A stretch of 59,481 nucleotides of DNA from Clostridiales bacterium (lineage in GTDB: Bacteria; Bacillota; Clostridia; Christensenellales; QALW01). This document shows, in pieces, positions 1-9,490 of this stretch (positions within the stretch are counted from its first letter, which is position 1; every line of letters starts with the position of its first letter). Made by a program: the position numbers and the translations under genes. The stretch covers positions 1-59,481 of the forward strand of contig JAHAAN010000014.1 of assembly GCA_018376855.1 (NCBI GenBank), written 5' to 3'. A model generated the notes under the pieces. It searched no databases. It worked only from the letters and a program-made list of their open reading frames with translations, and had not been told where the DNA came from.

Positions 1-1
1 A

Positions 2-415
2 CCTGCTGAAGTATATGCCAGAGCTGTAGGTATGAAGGAACGCCTTGAAGCCGAAGCCTGCGTTCACGCTATTATCACATTTGAAAGCGGTGCAATCGCA
101 AATTTCTCCTGCAACTGGGCCGCCTATGCTTTCCCTCATTATGAGGCTCTCTCCATTTCCGGAAAAAACGGACTCCTCACAACGGACAGCAATATGCTTC
201 AGCTAAGTCTTGCCGCAACGGATAACGGCGCACTCAAGCCAGCCGCACCTCCTGCCTGCGAAAGCATGTATGCTCATTTTGCCCGCTGCATCAAAACCGG
301 CCAAGCCCCGCTGACCAACGGTACGGAAGGCTACAAAAGCCTGCGTTTCGTTCGAGCCATCTACGCCTCTATTGAAACCGGCCGCTCAGTTCAGCCCAAA
401 GAAGTGATCCTCTAA
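2..415 (+). CDS. Gfo/Idh/MocA family oxidoreductase, C-terminal part (5' end outside window)
   Basis: The reading frame is open to the left edge, so only about the last 137 residues are present. The visible part matches the C-terminal alpha/beta substrate domain of Gfo/Idh/MocA NAD(P)-dependent sugar dehydrogenases: a strand pattern around 'ITFESGAIANFSCNW', then a glycine-containing segment ('SGKNGLLTT'), and the typical final helices ending 'VRAIYASIETGRSVQ'. The nucleotide-binding Rossmann half lies upstream and cannot be judged. Substrate cannot be inferred. The gene ends at a bidirectional terminator shared with the convergent WYL regulator. Confidence 0.8.
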   Translation, partial: PAEVYARAVGMKERLEAEACVHAIITFESGAIANFSCNWAAYAFPHYEALSISGKNGLLTTDSNMLQLSLAATDNGALKPAAPPACESMYAHFARCIKTGQAPLTNGTEGYKSLRFVRAIYASIETGRSVQPKEVIL

Positions 416-440
416 AACACTCAAAATTCCTCTTGTGTAA

Positions 441-476
441 ATCAATAAAACGGAGCCATAGCCCCGTTTTATTGAT
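441..476. terminator. Bidirectional intrinsic terminator
   Basis: A 13-bp perfect stem (441-453 with 464-476) closes a 10-nt loop, with T-rich flanks on both sides. It lies between the convergent oxidoreductase and WYL genes and covers the WYL stop codon at 469-471. Confidence 0.8.
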
Positions 477-1443
477 TTTTATAAGGTTCTAGTGCATCAT
501 GCAGGCGTTTTTGATATTCTGCCGCCACTTCCGGAGGATGGCTGATACGCACCTCGCTTCCCAGCATAAATACCCATGAATAAAAAGCAGGCGAAATTGC
601 TATATGCAGCTGCACGGAAAGCTGACCGTCCTCCATTGGCATTACAAAAATATTTTTTCCGAACCGATCAATCAAAATTCCGATTTTATCCGCCGGAATC
701 AGCAGCTCAACAGCCTTTGCATCGGAAGCAAACATGCCGAACGTCTGCTGCGCGTACTTCGCGCTGTCGATTCGGCATTCCTGAACCGTCTCTTCTAAAA
801 TGCGTATCTCTTTCATCTTATCCACACGAAAATGCGACAGCGCTTCGTAACGTTCATGATAAGCCACAAGATAGTAGTTCTCATCCTCCCAACAAAGCAG
901 ATAAGGGCTGACGCGATACAACTCGCCGCCGCGGCGCAAATGCAGCTGCTTATCCACGCCGTATTCATAATACTGGAACTCAATCTTTTTCCGAGCATTT
1001 ATAGCGTCATGCAGAGCGTCAATATTATAAAACAGCCCCTCGTTCATGCTTTTAGCGCGCCCTGACACAAACACCTGCCTTTGCAGCTGCTTTGCCTGAT
1101 GAATACTGGTAAGCCCTTTTAGCTTGCCTATCAACTGTATGCTTTTCCTTTCAGATATACTGCGGCAAGCCTGTACAGCATCTACTAACAGTTTTAACTC
1201 TGAAAGTTCAAATGCCCTATTCTGCACATAATAACCGTTTCTCTTATTGTTTTCAATATCCATGCCGATCGACCTTAAAGCATCAAGATCGTCATACACG
1301 CTCTTTCTTTCCGCCGGAATTCCCATCTTTTGCAAACGCGCTATCAACTCCGGCACAGAGATCGGATGCCGTTCGTCCGTCTCCTGCTGCATCATGCGCG
1401 CAATGGCCAGCAGCTTCTGCTTGCTGTTATGTATTGCAGGCAT
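469..1443 (-). CDS. WYL-domain helix-turn-helix transcriptional regulator
   Basis: A 324-residue protein. Residues about 5-65 form a winged HTH of the HTH_11/DeoR-like type ('KLLAIARMMQQETDERHPISVPELIARLQK...RKSVYDDLDALRSIG'). The rest is a WYL domain, with the ligand-sensing stretch around 'YRVSPYLLCWEDENYYLVAY' and 'LSHFRVDKM'. Such proteins are DNA-binding repressors or activators that sense nucleic-acid or nucleotide ligands. The ATG follows a good ribosome-binding site (GGAGG). It lies 22 nt downstream of the GNAT gene on the same strand, so the two may be co-transcribed. Its target cannot be read from the sequence. Confidence 0.85.
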   Translation of the reverse strand: MPAIHNSKQKLLAIARMMQQETDERHPISVPELIARLQKMGIPAERKSVYDDLDALRSIGMDIENNKRNGYYVQNRAFELSELKLLVDAVQACRSISERKSIQLIGKLKGLTSIHQAKQLQRQVFVSGRAKSMNEGLFYNIDALHDAINARKKIEFQYYEYGVDKQLHLRRGGELYRVSPYLLCWEDENYYLVAYHERYEALSHFRVDKMKEIRILEETVQECRIDSAKYAQQTFGMFASDAKAVELLIPADKIGILIDRFGKNIFVMPMEDGQLSVQLHIAISPAFYSWVFMLGSEVRISHPPEVAAEYQKRLHDALEPYKNQ

Positions 1444-1465
1444 ACTTCCTCCGTTCCGCCTGACG

Positions 1466-1897
1466 TCAAACAGGCTTCTTCAAATCCTTCCGCATGGGCA
1501 GATGCTCAATTCCTGCCTCTGAAAAAGGCTCACCTTCGGAAACAAACCCCAGCGCCTCATAAAACGGAACAGCCTGCCGCTGCGCATGAACATGCACGCA
1601 CGCCGCGCCGTGCGCAAGCGCATAACGAAAAACCTCTTCCATAAGCTTTCTCCCAAGGCCTGTTCCGCGTTCTCCCTTTGCTACCGCCACACGCCCAACA
1701 AGCCACGTCTGCGGAAACAGCCGTGCCGTCGCCGCAAGCTCTCCATTCAAATACAGCGCCAAATGCACTGCCTGCGCATCGCAGCCGTCCTCTTCCTCCG
1801 CAAGCGAAACACCCTGCTCCCTGACAAATACCTCGCGGCGCAAAGCTTTGCAGTCTTCAATTTGATCCTCGCCGGAAAACCATTTGTATATCAGCAT
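1466..1897 (-). CDS. GNAT family N-acetyltransferase
   Basis: A 143-residue GNAT acetyltransferase. The start at 1897 (protein begins MLIYKWFSG) is chosen because a strong AAGGAGG ribosome-binding site sits just upstream; an upstream ATG at 1939 has none. The acetyl-CoA loop is visible as 'VGRVAVAKGERGTGLGRKLM' (a Q/RxxGxG/A variant, RGTGLG). The N-terminal 'ALRREVFVREQGVS' and C-terminal 'VPFYEALGFVSEGEPF' match the ElaA-like small-molecule GNAT group. Substrate unknown. Lies just upstream of the WYL regulator on the same strand. Confidence 0.85.
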   Translation of the reverse strand: MLIYKWFSGEDQIEDCKALRREVFVREQGVSLAEEEDGCDAQAVHLALYLNGELAATARLFPQTWLVGRVAVAKGERGTGLGRKLMEEVFRYALAHGAACVHVHAQRQAVPFYEALGFVSEGEPFSEAGIEHLPMRKDLKKPV

Positions 1898-1925
1898 GCT
1901 TCTTCCTCCTTTTAACGCTGCGCTG

Positions 1926-1954
1926 TTTACAGCACGCAAAAACTGCGCTATAAT
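1926..1954 (+). promoter_or_regulatory. Sigma-A-like promoter for ispE
   Basis: TTTACA at 1926-1931, a 17-nt spacer, and TATAAT at 1949-1954, about 50 nt ahead of the ispE start and overlapping the 5' side of the divergent GNAT gene. Confidence 0.6.
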
Positions 1955-2001
1955 ATGGGTACTATATTATGCTTATTGCTTCGCAGAAAGGGCGGCTTCC
2001 C

Positions 2002-2877
2002 ATGCATATTGTTACATTTAAGGCTCATGCCAAGATCAACTGGTCGCTGTCGGTAACCGGTAAGCGAGATAACGGTTATCATGAGCTTGACATGCTGCTG
2101 CAAAGCGTTACCATGCATGATTTTATCACGGTTTCCATTCAAAGAAGCAAGGGAATCGATCTTTTATGCTCCCGCCCGCTGGGCGATATGGAAAACAATC
2201 TCGCATTTAAAGCTGCGAATGCTTTTTTTCAGCATACGGAAATCCTGCCCGACTGCCGGATTTACCTGCATAAATACATTCCCGTATGCGCAGGCATGGG
2301 CGGCGGAAGTGCCGACGCAGCCGCTGTGCTGACAGCGCTGAATCGCCTGTACGGCTCGCCTCTGCGCCGCACGGAGCTTTCTGAGCTCGCCCTATCGCTC
2401 GGAGCCGACGTTCCTTTTCTTCTGCAAGGCGGTCTTGCACGCGCACAGGGGATCGGCGAGCAGCTCACTTTCTTCCCAAACAAACGCCGTTTTTACTTCG
2501 TAGGCATTATGCCTCGCCGCGGCGCCTCCACCCGAAAAGTATTCTCCCTGTTTGACGATTCTCTGCCACGCTGTTCCGTCAACAACGATGCGCTTCTGCA
2601 TGCAATCCTTCACGGCGACCCGGCTGACGCCGCAAAACACATGCATAACCATTTGCAGCCCGTAACGGAATCACTGCTGCCGCAGCTTACGGAGCTGCGC
2701 GCGGCGCTGCTGCGGTTCGGCGCGCTTACAAGCGTTATGACAGGCTCCGGCGCGCTGATGTACGGCCTTTTTACCTCCGCAGAAACCGCGGATTCCGCCT
2801 ACGCTGCTCTGCGAAAAGCCAGATGCGGCCGTGTGTTTCGCTTTGATTCCTGCGAATGCGGCATAGAGACGCCTTAG
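2002..2877 (+). CDS. ispE: 4-diphosphocytidyl-2-C-methyl-D-erythritol kinase
   Basis: A 291-residue GHMP kinase of the MEP isoprenoid pathway. It phosphorylates CDP-methylerythritol at the 2-hydroxyl using ATP. Diagnostic parts are the N-terminal 'KAHAKINWSLSVTGKRDNGYHELDMLLQSV', the glycine-rich ATP loop 'PVCAGMGGGSADAAA', and the C-terminal 'SVMTGSGALMYGLF'. The start at 2002 (MHIVTF) is preferred over 1969 because a purine-rich AAAGGGCGG lies upstream and homologs begin near here. The stop codon at 2875-2877 abuts the stop of convergent hisC with no intervening base. Confidence 0.92.
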   Translation: MHIVTFKAHAKINWSLSVTGKRDNGYHELDMLLQSVTMHDFITVSIQRSKGIDLLCSRPLGDMENNLAFKAANAFFQHTEILPDCRIYLHKYIPVCAGMGGGSADAAAVLTALNRLYGSPLRRTELSELALSLGADVPFLLQGGLARAQGIGEQLTFFPNKRRFYFVGIMPRRGASTRKVFSLFDDSLPRCSVNNDALLHAILHGDPADAAKHMHNHLQPVTESLLPQLTELRAALLRFGALTSVMTGSGALMYGLFTSAETADSAYAALRKARCGRVFRFDSCECGIETP

Positions 2878-3939
2878 CTATTTTCCCTCTAAAATTTCCC
2901 GCACGGCTTTCAGAAACGCGTCCATCTCGTCATCCGTTCCGATGCTCACGCGCAAATAGTTATCGATCCGCGCCTGTGCAAAATAACGGGTGAGGATCCC
3001 CTTGTCCCGCAACTTACGGTACAGCTCCTCCGCACGCATACGCTCATGCGTGATAAAAACAAAATTCGCCTTACTCTCCGGCATGGTAAAGCCCAGCTTT
3101 TTCAATTCGCTTACTGTTCTTTCCCTTGTGCTGATAATCTTCCGCACAACAGATTCATTATATTCCGTATCCAGCAGCGCGGCCGCGCCGCCCGCGGCTG
3201 CCGCACGATCCACCACATAGGAATTAAAGGAATTTTTCACAGCATTCAGCCCTGCGATCAGCGATTCCTGCGCCACCGCATAGCCCACGCGCATACCCGC
3301 CATAGAATGCGATTTGCTGAAAGTGCGCACCACAACGAGATTATCAAACTCCTCAATCAACGGCATAACGCTCTGCGCGCCAAACGCCACATACGCCTCA
3401 TCCACGATCAGCACCCCTCTGCCGCGCTGCATCTGCACCAGCGCGCGGATCTCTTTCGCAGAAAGCGCTCTGCCTGTCGGCGCGTTGGGATTAGGAAAAA
3501 TCACGCCGCCGTTTGCACGGTCATAAAGCGCAGGATCAATGCCAAACCCCTCATCTAACGCAACACGTTCATAGGAAATGCCAAAAAAATCCGCATAGAC
3601 CGGATAAAAGCTATAAGTAATATCCGGAAACAGCACCGGCCTTTCGGGATCGAAAAACGCCGCGAAGCAAAACGCCAGCACTTCGTCGGAGCCGTTGCCG
3701 CAGAACACCTGCTCCGGGCGGACTCCCTCCACCTGTGCCACGGCCTTTCGCAGCACCGTCGCATCCGGATCCGGATACAGCGCGGCGTTTTCCAATGCCG
3801 CCGCGGCCGCTTCCCTTGCCTTGGAAGACATCGGATACGGATTTTCATTCGTATTGATCTTGATATAACGCTGATCCTGCGGCTGCTCACCCGGCACATA
3901 GGGCTTAAGCGCCCGTGCCCGTGCGGAAATATAATTCAT
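2878..3939 (-). CDS. hisC: Histidinol-phosphate aminotransferase
   Basis: A PLP-dependent class-I/II aminotransferase of 353 residues, converting imidazole-acetol phosphate to histidinol phosphate with glutamate. Visible motifs: 'INTNENPYPMS', 'CGNGSDEVL', 'NPNAPTGRAL', and the Schiff-base lysine segment 'TFSKSHSMAGMRVGYA'. I place the start at 3939 (MNYISAR) because the AAAGGA site touches the alternative ATG at 3951 too closely. It begins 25 nt after parC on the same strand, so it is probably the third gene of a parE-parC-hisC unit. No other his genes are present here. Confidence 0.88.
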   Translation of the reverse strand: MNYISARARALKPYVPGEQPQDQRYIKINTNENPYPMSSKAREAAAAALENAALYPDPDATVLRKAVAQVEGVRPEQVFCGNGSDEVLAFCFAAFFDPERPVLFPDITYSFYPVYADFFGISYERVALDEGFGIDPALYDRANGGVIFPNPNAPTGRALSAKEIRALVQMQRGRGVLIVDEAYVAFGAQSVMPLIEEFDNLVVVRTFSKSHSMAGMRVGYAVAQESLIAGLNAVKNSFNSYVVDRAAAAGGAAALLDTEYNESVVRKIISTRERTVSELKKLGFTMPESKANFVFITHERMRAEELYRKLRDKGILTRYFAQARIDNYLRVSIGTDDEMDAFLKAVREILEGK

Positions 3940-3964
3940 AATAATTCCCATTCCTTTTATTGTT

Positions 3965-6421
3965 TTATTGCAGCGCCTGCACTGCTTCCGTCAGCACATC
4001 GCCCATAACCACCAAAATATACGGCTTGCCTGCGGACAGCCTGTTTTCGATCATGATATCCTCGGTATTGACTGATTCGATCTGCCCGGAAGCATGCGCA
4101 AGAAGCATCTCATACGGCTCCTTGACCCACAACGCACCGATAAGCACGCTTCCATTCGCGCCGTTCTTCTTAAAATCAAAGGTTTTCAGACCCTTGCGGT
4201 TCCGAAGCGCCGCCTCGTATTCCACCAAAAGAGAGCGCTTTGCATAGCCCTTATCGCTCCAAACGATAAGCTCGCCCTCCTCGTCCACCTGCCGCGCAAA
4301 AACGCAGCGGTCTTCATCATCAAGCGCAATGCCCTTTACACCTGCTGTGACGCGCCCCGTCGATGAAAGCTCCTGCTTCGTCATATTCAGGCTCATGCCC
4401 TTCTCCGTAACGAATAAAACGGTTTGCGTCTCCGCATTTTCAAGCTCCACATTTAAAACTTCATCGTTGTCTTTCAGGGAAATCGCCTGAAAACGCTGCT
4501 TCTTCACGGCATATTCGCCAAGCTCCGAGCATTTAATCATGCCGTTTTTCGTGCAGAACAGCAGTCTGCCCTGCATATCGTCCTTAAACGGCAAAGCAAA
4601 GATAATAACTTCCTGCTCACCGATACCCGAAAACGCCTTTGCTTTAGAAGTTCCTTTATCACGCCACTTGCATTCTGCAATATCATCCACCGAAAACGCA
4701 TAGCAGTATCCCTTATTGCTGAACGCAAGCACACGCTCGTCCGTGCGCACCGTAAGCAGCGACACCACAAAATTGTCTGGCGAAGTAACCTCTTTATTGG
4801 AGGCTTTAAAGTTCTTTACCGAAACGCGCCGCACATTTCCTGCCTTGTCGATCGCCAAAACGGCGTCCTCCACCACTTTAAAATCCTGCTGGGAAACCTC
4901 TATGCTTTGGGGCGCTTCCGATAAAATCACCGTTCTGCGCGGGGATTTATATTTACGTTTCAGATCCAGCAGCTCTTTTTTAATCAGCTGCATAAGCTTT
5001 TGCTTATCGGCCAGCAGAGCTTCCAGCTCCGCAATCAGCGCGCGCAGTTCGGCAAGCTTCTGCTCGATCTGCTTTGCCTCCAACGCCGTTAAGCGCGCAA
5101 GGCGCATCTCCAAAATCGCCGTTGCCTGCCGGTCGGTCAGCTTAAATTCCGCGCGCAGGCGCTCCTTCGCTTCCTTAACATTGGCGCTTGTGCGAATGAT
5201 CTTAACCACACGGTCAATATTCTGAATAGCAATCAGCAGCCCTGCCTGAATCTCCTCGTCCAGCCTTGCTTTTTCCAGATCGTGCCGCACGCGCCTGCGC
5301 TCCACTGTTTTATAATGCTCGATATAATAACGGTTCATCTCAAAAAGCCCCAGCTGCATGGGCTTTCCGTCCGCAATGGCTACCATATTCACGCCAAAAG
5401 TGGTTTGCAGATCGCTGTATTTAAACAGCAGCGCAAGAATCTTCTCCACATCGGCGTCCTTTTTCAGCTCAATGACGGCGCGCATACCGGTTTTCATATC
5501 CGATTCGTCCCGAATATCGTTAATCGCTGCCAACACGCCTTTTTTCTCCTCGGCAAGCTTCAAAATATCCGCAAGCATCTTAGCTTTGTTCACGCCGTAG
5601 GGAATCTCTGAAATCACGATCAGCTTTTTCCCGTTAGGCGCATTTTCCACCGCTGTTTTTGCACGTACAATCAGCTTTCCCTTACCGGTTTTATAAACGT
5701 TCTCAATCTCCCCGCCGTTGATAATATAGCCGCCTGTCGGAAAATCCGGCCCCTTTACATGCTTTAAAAGCTCCGAAAGCGAAATGCGCGGGTTATCGAT
5801 CTGCGCAACCACGCTGTCGATCACCTCGCCTAGATTATGCGTGGGAATGTTTGTGGCCAGCCCCACCGCAATGCCGTAAGAGCCGTTGACCAGCAAATTG
5901 GGGAACCGCCCCGGAAGCACATCCGGTTCTTTAAGCGAATCGTCAAAGTTTAACGACCATTTAACAGTATCCTTGTCAATGTCCCGCAGCATTTCCAGTG
6001 CAATGGGCGCTAAGCGCGCCTCGGTATACCGAAAAGCAGCCGCCGAATCGCCGTCGATAGAACCGAAATTTCCCTGGCCGTATACCAGCGGCTCGCGGAG
6101 GTTGAAATCCTGCGCCATGCGCACCATCGTTTCATAAATGCTCGAATCCCCGTGGGGATGATACTTTGCCATGCATTCTCCCACAATATGCGCTGATTTC
6201 TTCGTGGGCTTATCCGGAAAAAGTCCCAGCGTATACATGGCATACAGCACACGGCGCTGCACAGGCTTCAAGCCGTCCTCCACACGAGGCAGCGCGCGCT
6301 CCAAAATAACATGCTCCGCGTACGGCAGCATACTGCTGTGCATTACATCCTCCATCGTTTCGGTGCGCACATTCTGCTGCGACAACGGAATAAAATATTG
6401 CTCGTCCTGTTTCTTGGCCAT
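3965..6421 (-). CDS. parC: DNA topoisomerase IV subunit A (type IIA topoisomerase A subunit)
   Basis: An 818-residue type IIA topoisomerase A subunit, which cuts and rejoins the DNA gate. The catalytic tyrosine is Y132 in 'AAFRYTEARL'. The quinolone-resistance region reads 'HPHGDSSIYETMVRMAQ', with serine and glutamate at the usual positions. A coiled-coil tower and a six-blade C-terminal beta-pinwheel follow. I see no clear gyrase box (Q-R/K-R-G-G-K-G) in the pinwheel, only a degenerate 'NRKGL', and the gene directly follows its B subunit. Both favour ParC over GyrA. A lineage-specific second gyrase is the alternative. Its ATG abuts the parE stop. Confidence 0.85.
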   Translation of the reverse strand: MAKKQDEQYFIPLSQQNVRTETMEDVMHSSMLPYAEHVILERALPRVEDGLKPVQRRVLYAMYTLGLFPDKPTKKSAHIVGECMAKYHPHGDSSIYETMVRMAQDFNLREPLVYGQGNFGSIDGDSAAAFRYTEARLAPIALEMLRDIDKDTVKWSLNFDDSLKEPDVLPGRFPNLLVNGSYGIAVGLATNIPTHNLGEVIDSVVAQIDNPRISLSELLKHVKGPDFPTGGYIINGGEIENVYKTGKGKLIVRAKTAVENAPNGKKLIVISEIPYGVNKAKMLADILKLAEEKKGVLAAINDIRDESDMKTGMRAVIELKKDADVEKILALLFKYSDLQTTFGVNMVAIADGKPMQLGLFEMNRYYIEHYKTVERRRVRHDLEKARLDEEIQAGLLIAIQNIDRVVKIIRTSANVKEAKERLRAEFKLTDRQATAILEMRLARLTALEAKQIEQKLAELRALIAELEALLADKQKLMQLIKKELLDLKRKYKSPRRTVILSEAPQSIEVSQQDFKVVEDAVLAIDKAGNVRRVSVKNFKASNKEVTSPDNFVVSLLTVRTDERVLAFSNKGYCYAFSVDDIAECKWRDKGTSKAKAFSGIGEQEVIIFALPFKDDMQGRLLFCTKNGMIKCSELGEYAVKKQRFQAISLKDNDEVLNVELENAETQTVLFVTEKGMSLNMTKQELSSTGRVTAGVKGIALDDEDRCVFARQVDEEGELIVWSDKGYAKRSLLVEYEAALRNRKGLKTFDFKKNGANGSVLIGALWVKEPYEMLLAHASGQIESVNTEDIMIENRLSAGKPYILVVMGDVLTEAVQALQ

Positions 6422-8392
6422 TTACTGCACCCCCTTCTCTTTGGCAAAAAGATCTTCTTTATTAAAGTTTGCATGTTCGATAATGTATTGCTTGCGCACA
6501 TCCGCCTTATCGCCCATCAGCACCGTTACCAGATGCTCCGCTTCCGCCGCATCCTCAATGGACACCTGCACCAGCGTGCGCGTTGCCGGGTTCATCGTAG
6601 TTTCAAACAGCTGCTCGGCGCTCATCTCGCCCAAGCCCTTATAGCGCTGGATCGTGTAGCCCCGCCCCATACGCTCGGCCACCGCGGCGCGTTCGGCATC
6701 GTCATAGACATACACGGTCTCCTTTGTAGAGCTCTTTTCCAGCTTATACAGCGGCGGCACGCCGATAAACACATGGCCGTCGGTTATCAGCGGCCGCATA
6801 TAGCGGTAAAAAAATGTCAGCAAAATTGCCCGGATATGCGCGCCATCCTGATCGGCATCGGCAAGGATCACAACCTTATGGTATTTTAACGAGGAAATAT
6901 CAAAATCCACATCAATGCTTGTCCCCAACGCGGTAATGATGGAGCGAAATTCATCGTTTGCCAGCACCTGATCCAGCCGCTTCTTTTCCACGTTCAAGGG
7001 CTTTCCCCGCAGCGGGAGAATCGCCTGAAAGCGCCGATCCCGCCCCTGCTTGGCCGTTCCGCCCGCACTGTCGCCTTCTACAATAAACAGCTCGTTTTCC
7101 TCCGGCTTTCTGCCCGTACAGGAGGAAAGCTTTCCCACAAGCGGTGCGCCCTCTAGGCTGCTTCGCTTGCGCGCCAGATCCTTCGCCTTGCGCGCAGCCT
7201 CCCGCACGCGCGAAGCCTGCACCGCCTTTTCCATAATGGCAGCGCCCGCCTCGGAATTTTTCAGATCATCCAAATACGCCGCCAGTTTGTCGGAGACGAT
7301 CGCCTCCACCGCCGGGCGCGCTTCCACGTTGCCAAGCTTCGTTTTGGTCTGCCCTTCAAATTGAATATTCTGCATTTTCACATTGAGCACCACTGTAATG
7401 CCCTCGCGGAAATCCTCTCCCTGAAAGTTTGCGTCCTTTTCCTTGAGCACCTCGTTCTTTCGGGCATAATCGTTAAGCACCTTTGTCAGCGCGGCCTTAA
7501 AGCCCGTTTCATGCGTGCCGCCCTCCGTTGTCGGAATGTTATTAACAAACGAAAAAATACTCTCCGTGTAGGAATCCGTATACTGAATGGCGGCGGCGCA
7601 GTAAATGCCGTCCTTCTCCCCCTCAATAAAGATTGGTTTTTCAAAGCAGGTTTCCTTTTCCTCGTTGAGATACTGAACATAATCGGAAATCCCTCCGTTA
7701 AAGCAGTATTCCACCGTTTTGCTTTGCCCCGCCTCATTCTTGATCCGCTCGTCCGTAAGCGTAACCGTCATGCCGCCGTTAAGGAACGAAAGCTCCTTCA
7801 GCCTGCGCTTAATGGTTTCATAATTAAACTGGGCCATATCAAACACAGTCTTATCCGGCTTAAATGTAACAAGCGATCCTTTCTTATGCGTTTTTCCGCA
7901 CTCCTGAAGATGCTTTGTCGTTACACCCGAAAGCGTGCGTCGTTCGTTAGCGTCATAATAGGAGGCAAACTCACAGCGATAAATCTTGTAATCATGATAA
8001 ACCTCCACCTTTGTCCACTCCGAAAGCGCGTTCACCACCGACGCGCCCACGCCGTGAAGCCCTCCGCTGTATTTATAATTATGGGCATCGAATTTTCCGC
8101 CGGCATGCAGCTGCGTAAAAATAACCTCCACAGCCGAAATCCCCTTCTGCGGATGGATCCCCACCGGCATCCCCCGGCCGTTATCCTCCACGGAAGCGCT
8201 GTTATCCGGATGCAGCGTTACCCAAATATGATCCGCATAGCCGTTTGCCACTTCATCGATCGCATTGTCAATGATCTCCCACAGCAAATGGTGCATCCCC
8301 TTTGAGCCCGTAGTGCCGATATACATACCCGGCCGCATACGGACTGCATCCAATCCCTCCAGAATTTTAATATCACCGGCATTATATTCCAT
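6422..8392 (-). CDS. parE: DNA topoisomerase IV subunit B (ATPase subunit)
   Basis: A 656-residue GHKL ATPase/TOPRIM protein, partner of the A subunit downstream. N-terminal ATPase motifs: 'GMYIGTTGSKGMHHLLWEIIDNAIDEV', 'VEDNGRGMPVGIH', 'YSGGLHGVGASVVNALS'. TOPRIM motifs: 'VEGDSAGGTAKQGRDRRFQ' and the metal-binding 'LADADQDGAHIR'. The C-terminal 'QRYKGLGEMSAEQLFETTMNP' is present. It uses ATP to pass duplex DNA, supporting chromosome decatenation. First gene of the unit, with a promoter upstream at 8438-8465. ParE rather than GyrB is an inference from pairing with the ParC-like subunit. Confidence 0.87.
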   Translation of the reverse strand: MEYNAGDIKILEGLDAVRMRPGMYIGTTGSKGMHHLLWEIIDNAIDEVANGYADHIWVTLHPDNSASVEDNGRGMPVGIHPQKGISAVEVIFTQLHAGGKFDAHNYKYSGGLHGVGASVVNALSEWTKVEVYHDYKIYRCEFASYYDANERRTLSGVTTKHLQECGKTHKKGSLVTFKPDKTVFDMAQFNYETIKRRLKELSFLNGGMTVTLTDERIKNEAGQSKTVEYCFNGGISDYVQYLNEEKETCFEKPIFIEGEKDGIYCAAAIQYTDSYTESIFSFVNNIPTTEGGTHETGFKAALTKVLNDYARKNEVLKEKDANFQGEDFREGITVVLNVKMQNIQFEGQTKTKLGNVEARPAVEAIVSDKLAAYLDDLKNSEAGAAIMEKAVQASRVREAARKAKDLARKRSSLEGAPLVGKLSSCTGRKPEENELFIVEGDSAGGTAKQGRDRRFQAILPLRGKPLNVEKKRLDQVLANDEFRSIITALGTSIDVDFDISSLKYHKVVILADADQDGAHIRAILLTFFYRYMRPLITDGHVFIGVPPLYKLEKSSTKETVYVYDDAERAAVAERMGRGYTIQRYKGLGEMSAEQLFETTMNPATRTLVQVSIEDAAEAEHLVTVLMGDKADVRKQYIIEHANFNKEDLFAKEKGVQ

Positions 8393-8437
8393 GTGTGTTC
8401 CTCCGTATTTTGTAGAAATACCCTATCATAATGTTTT

Positions 8438-8465
8438 AGTATACCATATATAGGCGAAAATGCAA
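8438..8465 (-). promoter_or_regulatory. Promoter for parE-parC(-hisC)
   Basis: Read on the minus strand: TTGCAT (8460-8465), a 16-nt spacer, and TATACT (8438-8443), 46 nt before the parE ATG. Confidence 0.5.
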
Positions 8466-8535
8466 CATTTTTTTCTCATCAGTCCAAGCTGCCCGACGGT
8501 CGCCCTGCATCGCGCCGTTTACTGCTGCCCCAAGC

Positions 8536-8567
8536 AAAAAGAGGCGGCGCCCTTGCCTGCGCCGCTC
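8536..8567 (-). terminator. Intrinsic terminator after the SPOR-domain gene
   Basis: An 8-bp GC-rich stem (8543-8550 with 8559-8566) followed on the minus strand by a run of five T (8536-8540). Confidence 0.75.
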
Positions 8568-8577
8568 CCCTCCGCTA

Positions 8578-9360
8578 TCACGCTACGACCTTGCCCCCAA
8601 GCTGCGCATAGGCCTGCGCCATAAGAATGCAGGCGTATTTTACCTCTTCCGATTCCTTTGCGCTGCCAAGCGTTTGCTCCGCAAGCGCCAGCGTATCCTT
8701 CACCGCGGCGGTCAGCGCCGGCTGATCCGGTATATCCGGAAATGCCTTGGCCGCTTCAGCCGCCTGTGCCTTCAATCCGGAAAGCTCCACCAGCATGCGC
8801 GTCTGCGTGATCTCCTCCCGATCAATCGAAAGGCTCAGCTCCGCAAGGCGGCGGCACAGCCATGGAAAAAAGGACAAGCGTTCCTGCAAATCGTCTCTCT
8901 GCTTCTGATCCTTACAAACACAGCAGACCGCCGCCTCTGCCTTGATCGTATAAACGGAAGCCGCATATCCCTGTTCGCCCAGCTTCTCCGCCACGCTGAG
9001 CGCTTCCTCTTCCGTTCTGTAGGCGCTGGCCAGCACGCGGTAATAGCCGTCCTCCGCCACAAAACCCGCTCCGCCGCGCTTCTGCGCGCTTTCTGCCGCA
9101 AGATCTGCCTTTTCCTGCGTGGTATACATGCCGATCTGCGCACAGTAGATCTCAAAGCCCTCCAGCGCAACCGCATTCTTCGCGTCTTTTTCCTCCCCGA
9201 TGCCGAGCATCGGCACAAGCGCCACCCTTGCAATCCAATCCCCCGCAAACGCCACCAACGCGAAACACGCGATCACAGCAGTAAACATCATAAGACCCGC
9301 CGCCCGCTTACCTATTTCTTTTTTCCGCCTTCGAATAGAAAAACCGGTTTTATAACGCAT
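8578..9360 (-). CDS. SPOR-domain membrane protein
   Basis: A 260-residue protein with a basic N-terminus, one membrane segment ('AAGLMMFTAVIACFALVAFAG', about residues 20-40) and an extracytoplasmic SPOR-like repeat domain ('YCAQIGMYTTQEKADLAAES...GYYRVLASAYRTEEEALSVAEKLGEQGY'). SPOR domains bind denuded peptidoglycan glycans. The C-terminal part is helical with no recognised domain. The start at 9360 is chosen because GAGGGAG precedes it; the ATG at 9381 lacks a site. The combination resembles SpoIIB-like or cell-division-linked SPOR proteins. The specific role is inference. Confidence 0.75.
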   Translation of the reverse strand: MRYKTGFSIRRRKKEIGKRAAGLMMFTAVIACFALVAFAGDWIARVALVPMLGIGEEKDAKNAVALEGFEIYCAQIGMYTTQEKADLAAESAQKRGGAGFVAEDGYYRVLASAYRTEEEALSVAEKLGEQGYAASVYTIKAEAAVCCVCKDQKQRDDLQERLSFFPWLCRRLAELSLSIDREEITQTRMLVELSGLKAQAAEAAKAFPDIPDQPALTAAVKDTLALAEQTLGSAKESEEVKYACILMAQAYAQLGGKVVA

Positions 9361-9490
9361 ATATGCCGCTCCCTCTTTCATTTAAATCATTTTCACCCGT
9401 TAAAATTTTATGAACCGGCACAAAACAATATGAATCAGGAAACAGATATGCTATAATAATAAGGAAAATTCAGCAAAGGAACAGAGTTTT

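Noticed and set aside
3965..8392. gyrA/gyrB identity
   Set aside because: No clear gyrase box in the A subunit, and B and A genes are adjacent away from any dnaA-recF context; topoisomerase IV is more likely, though not proven.
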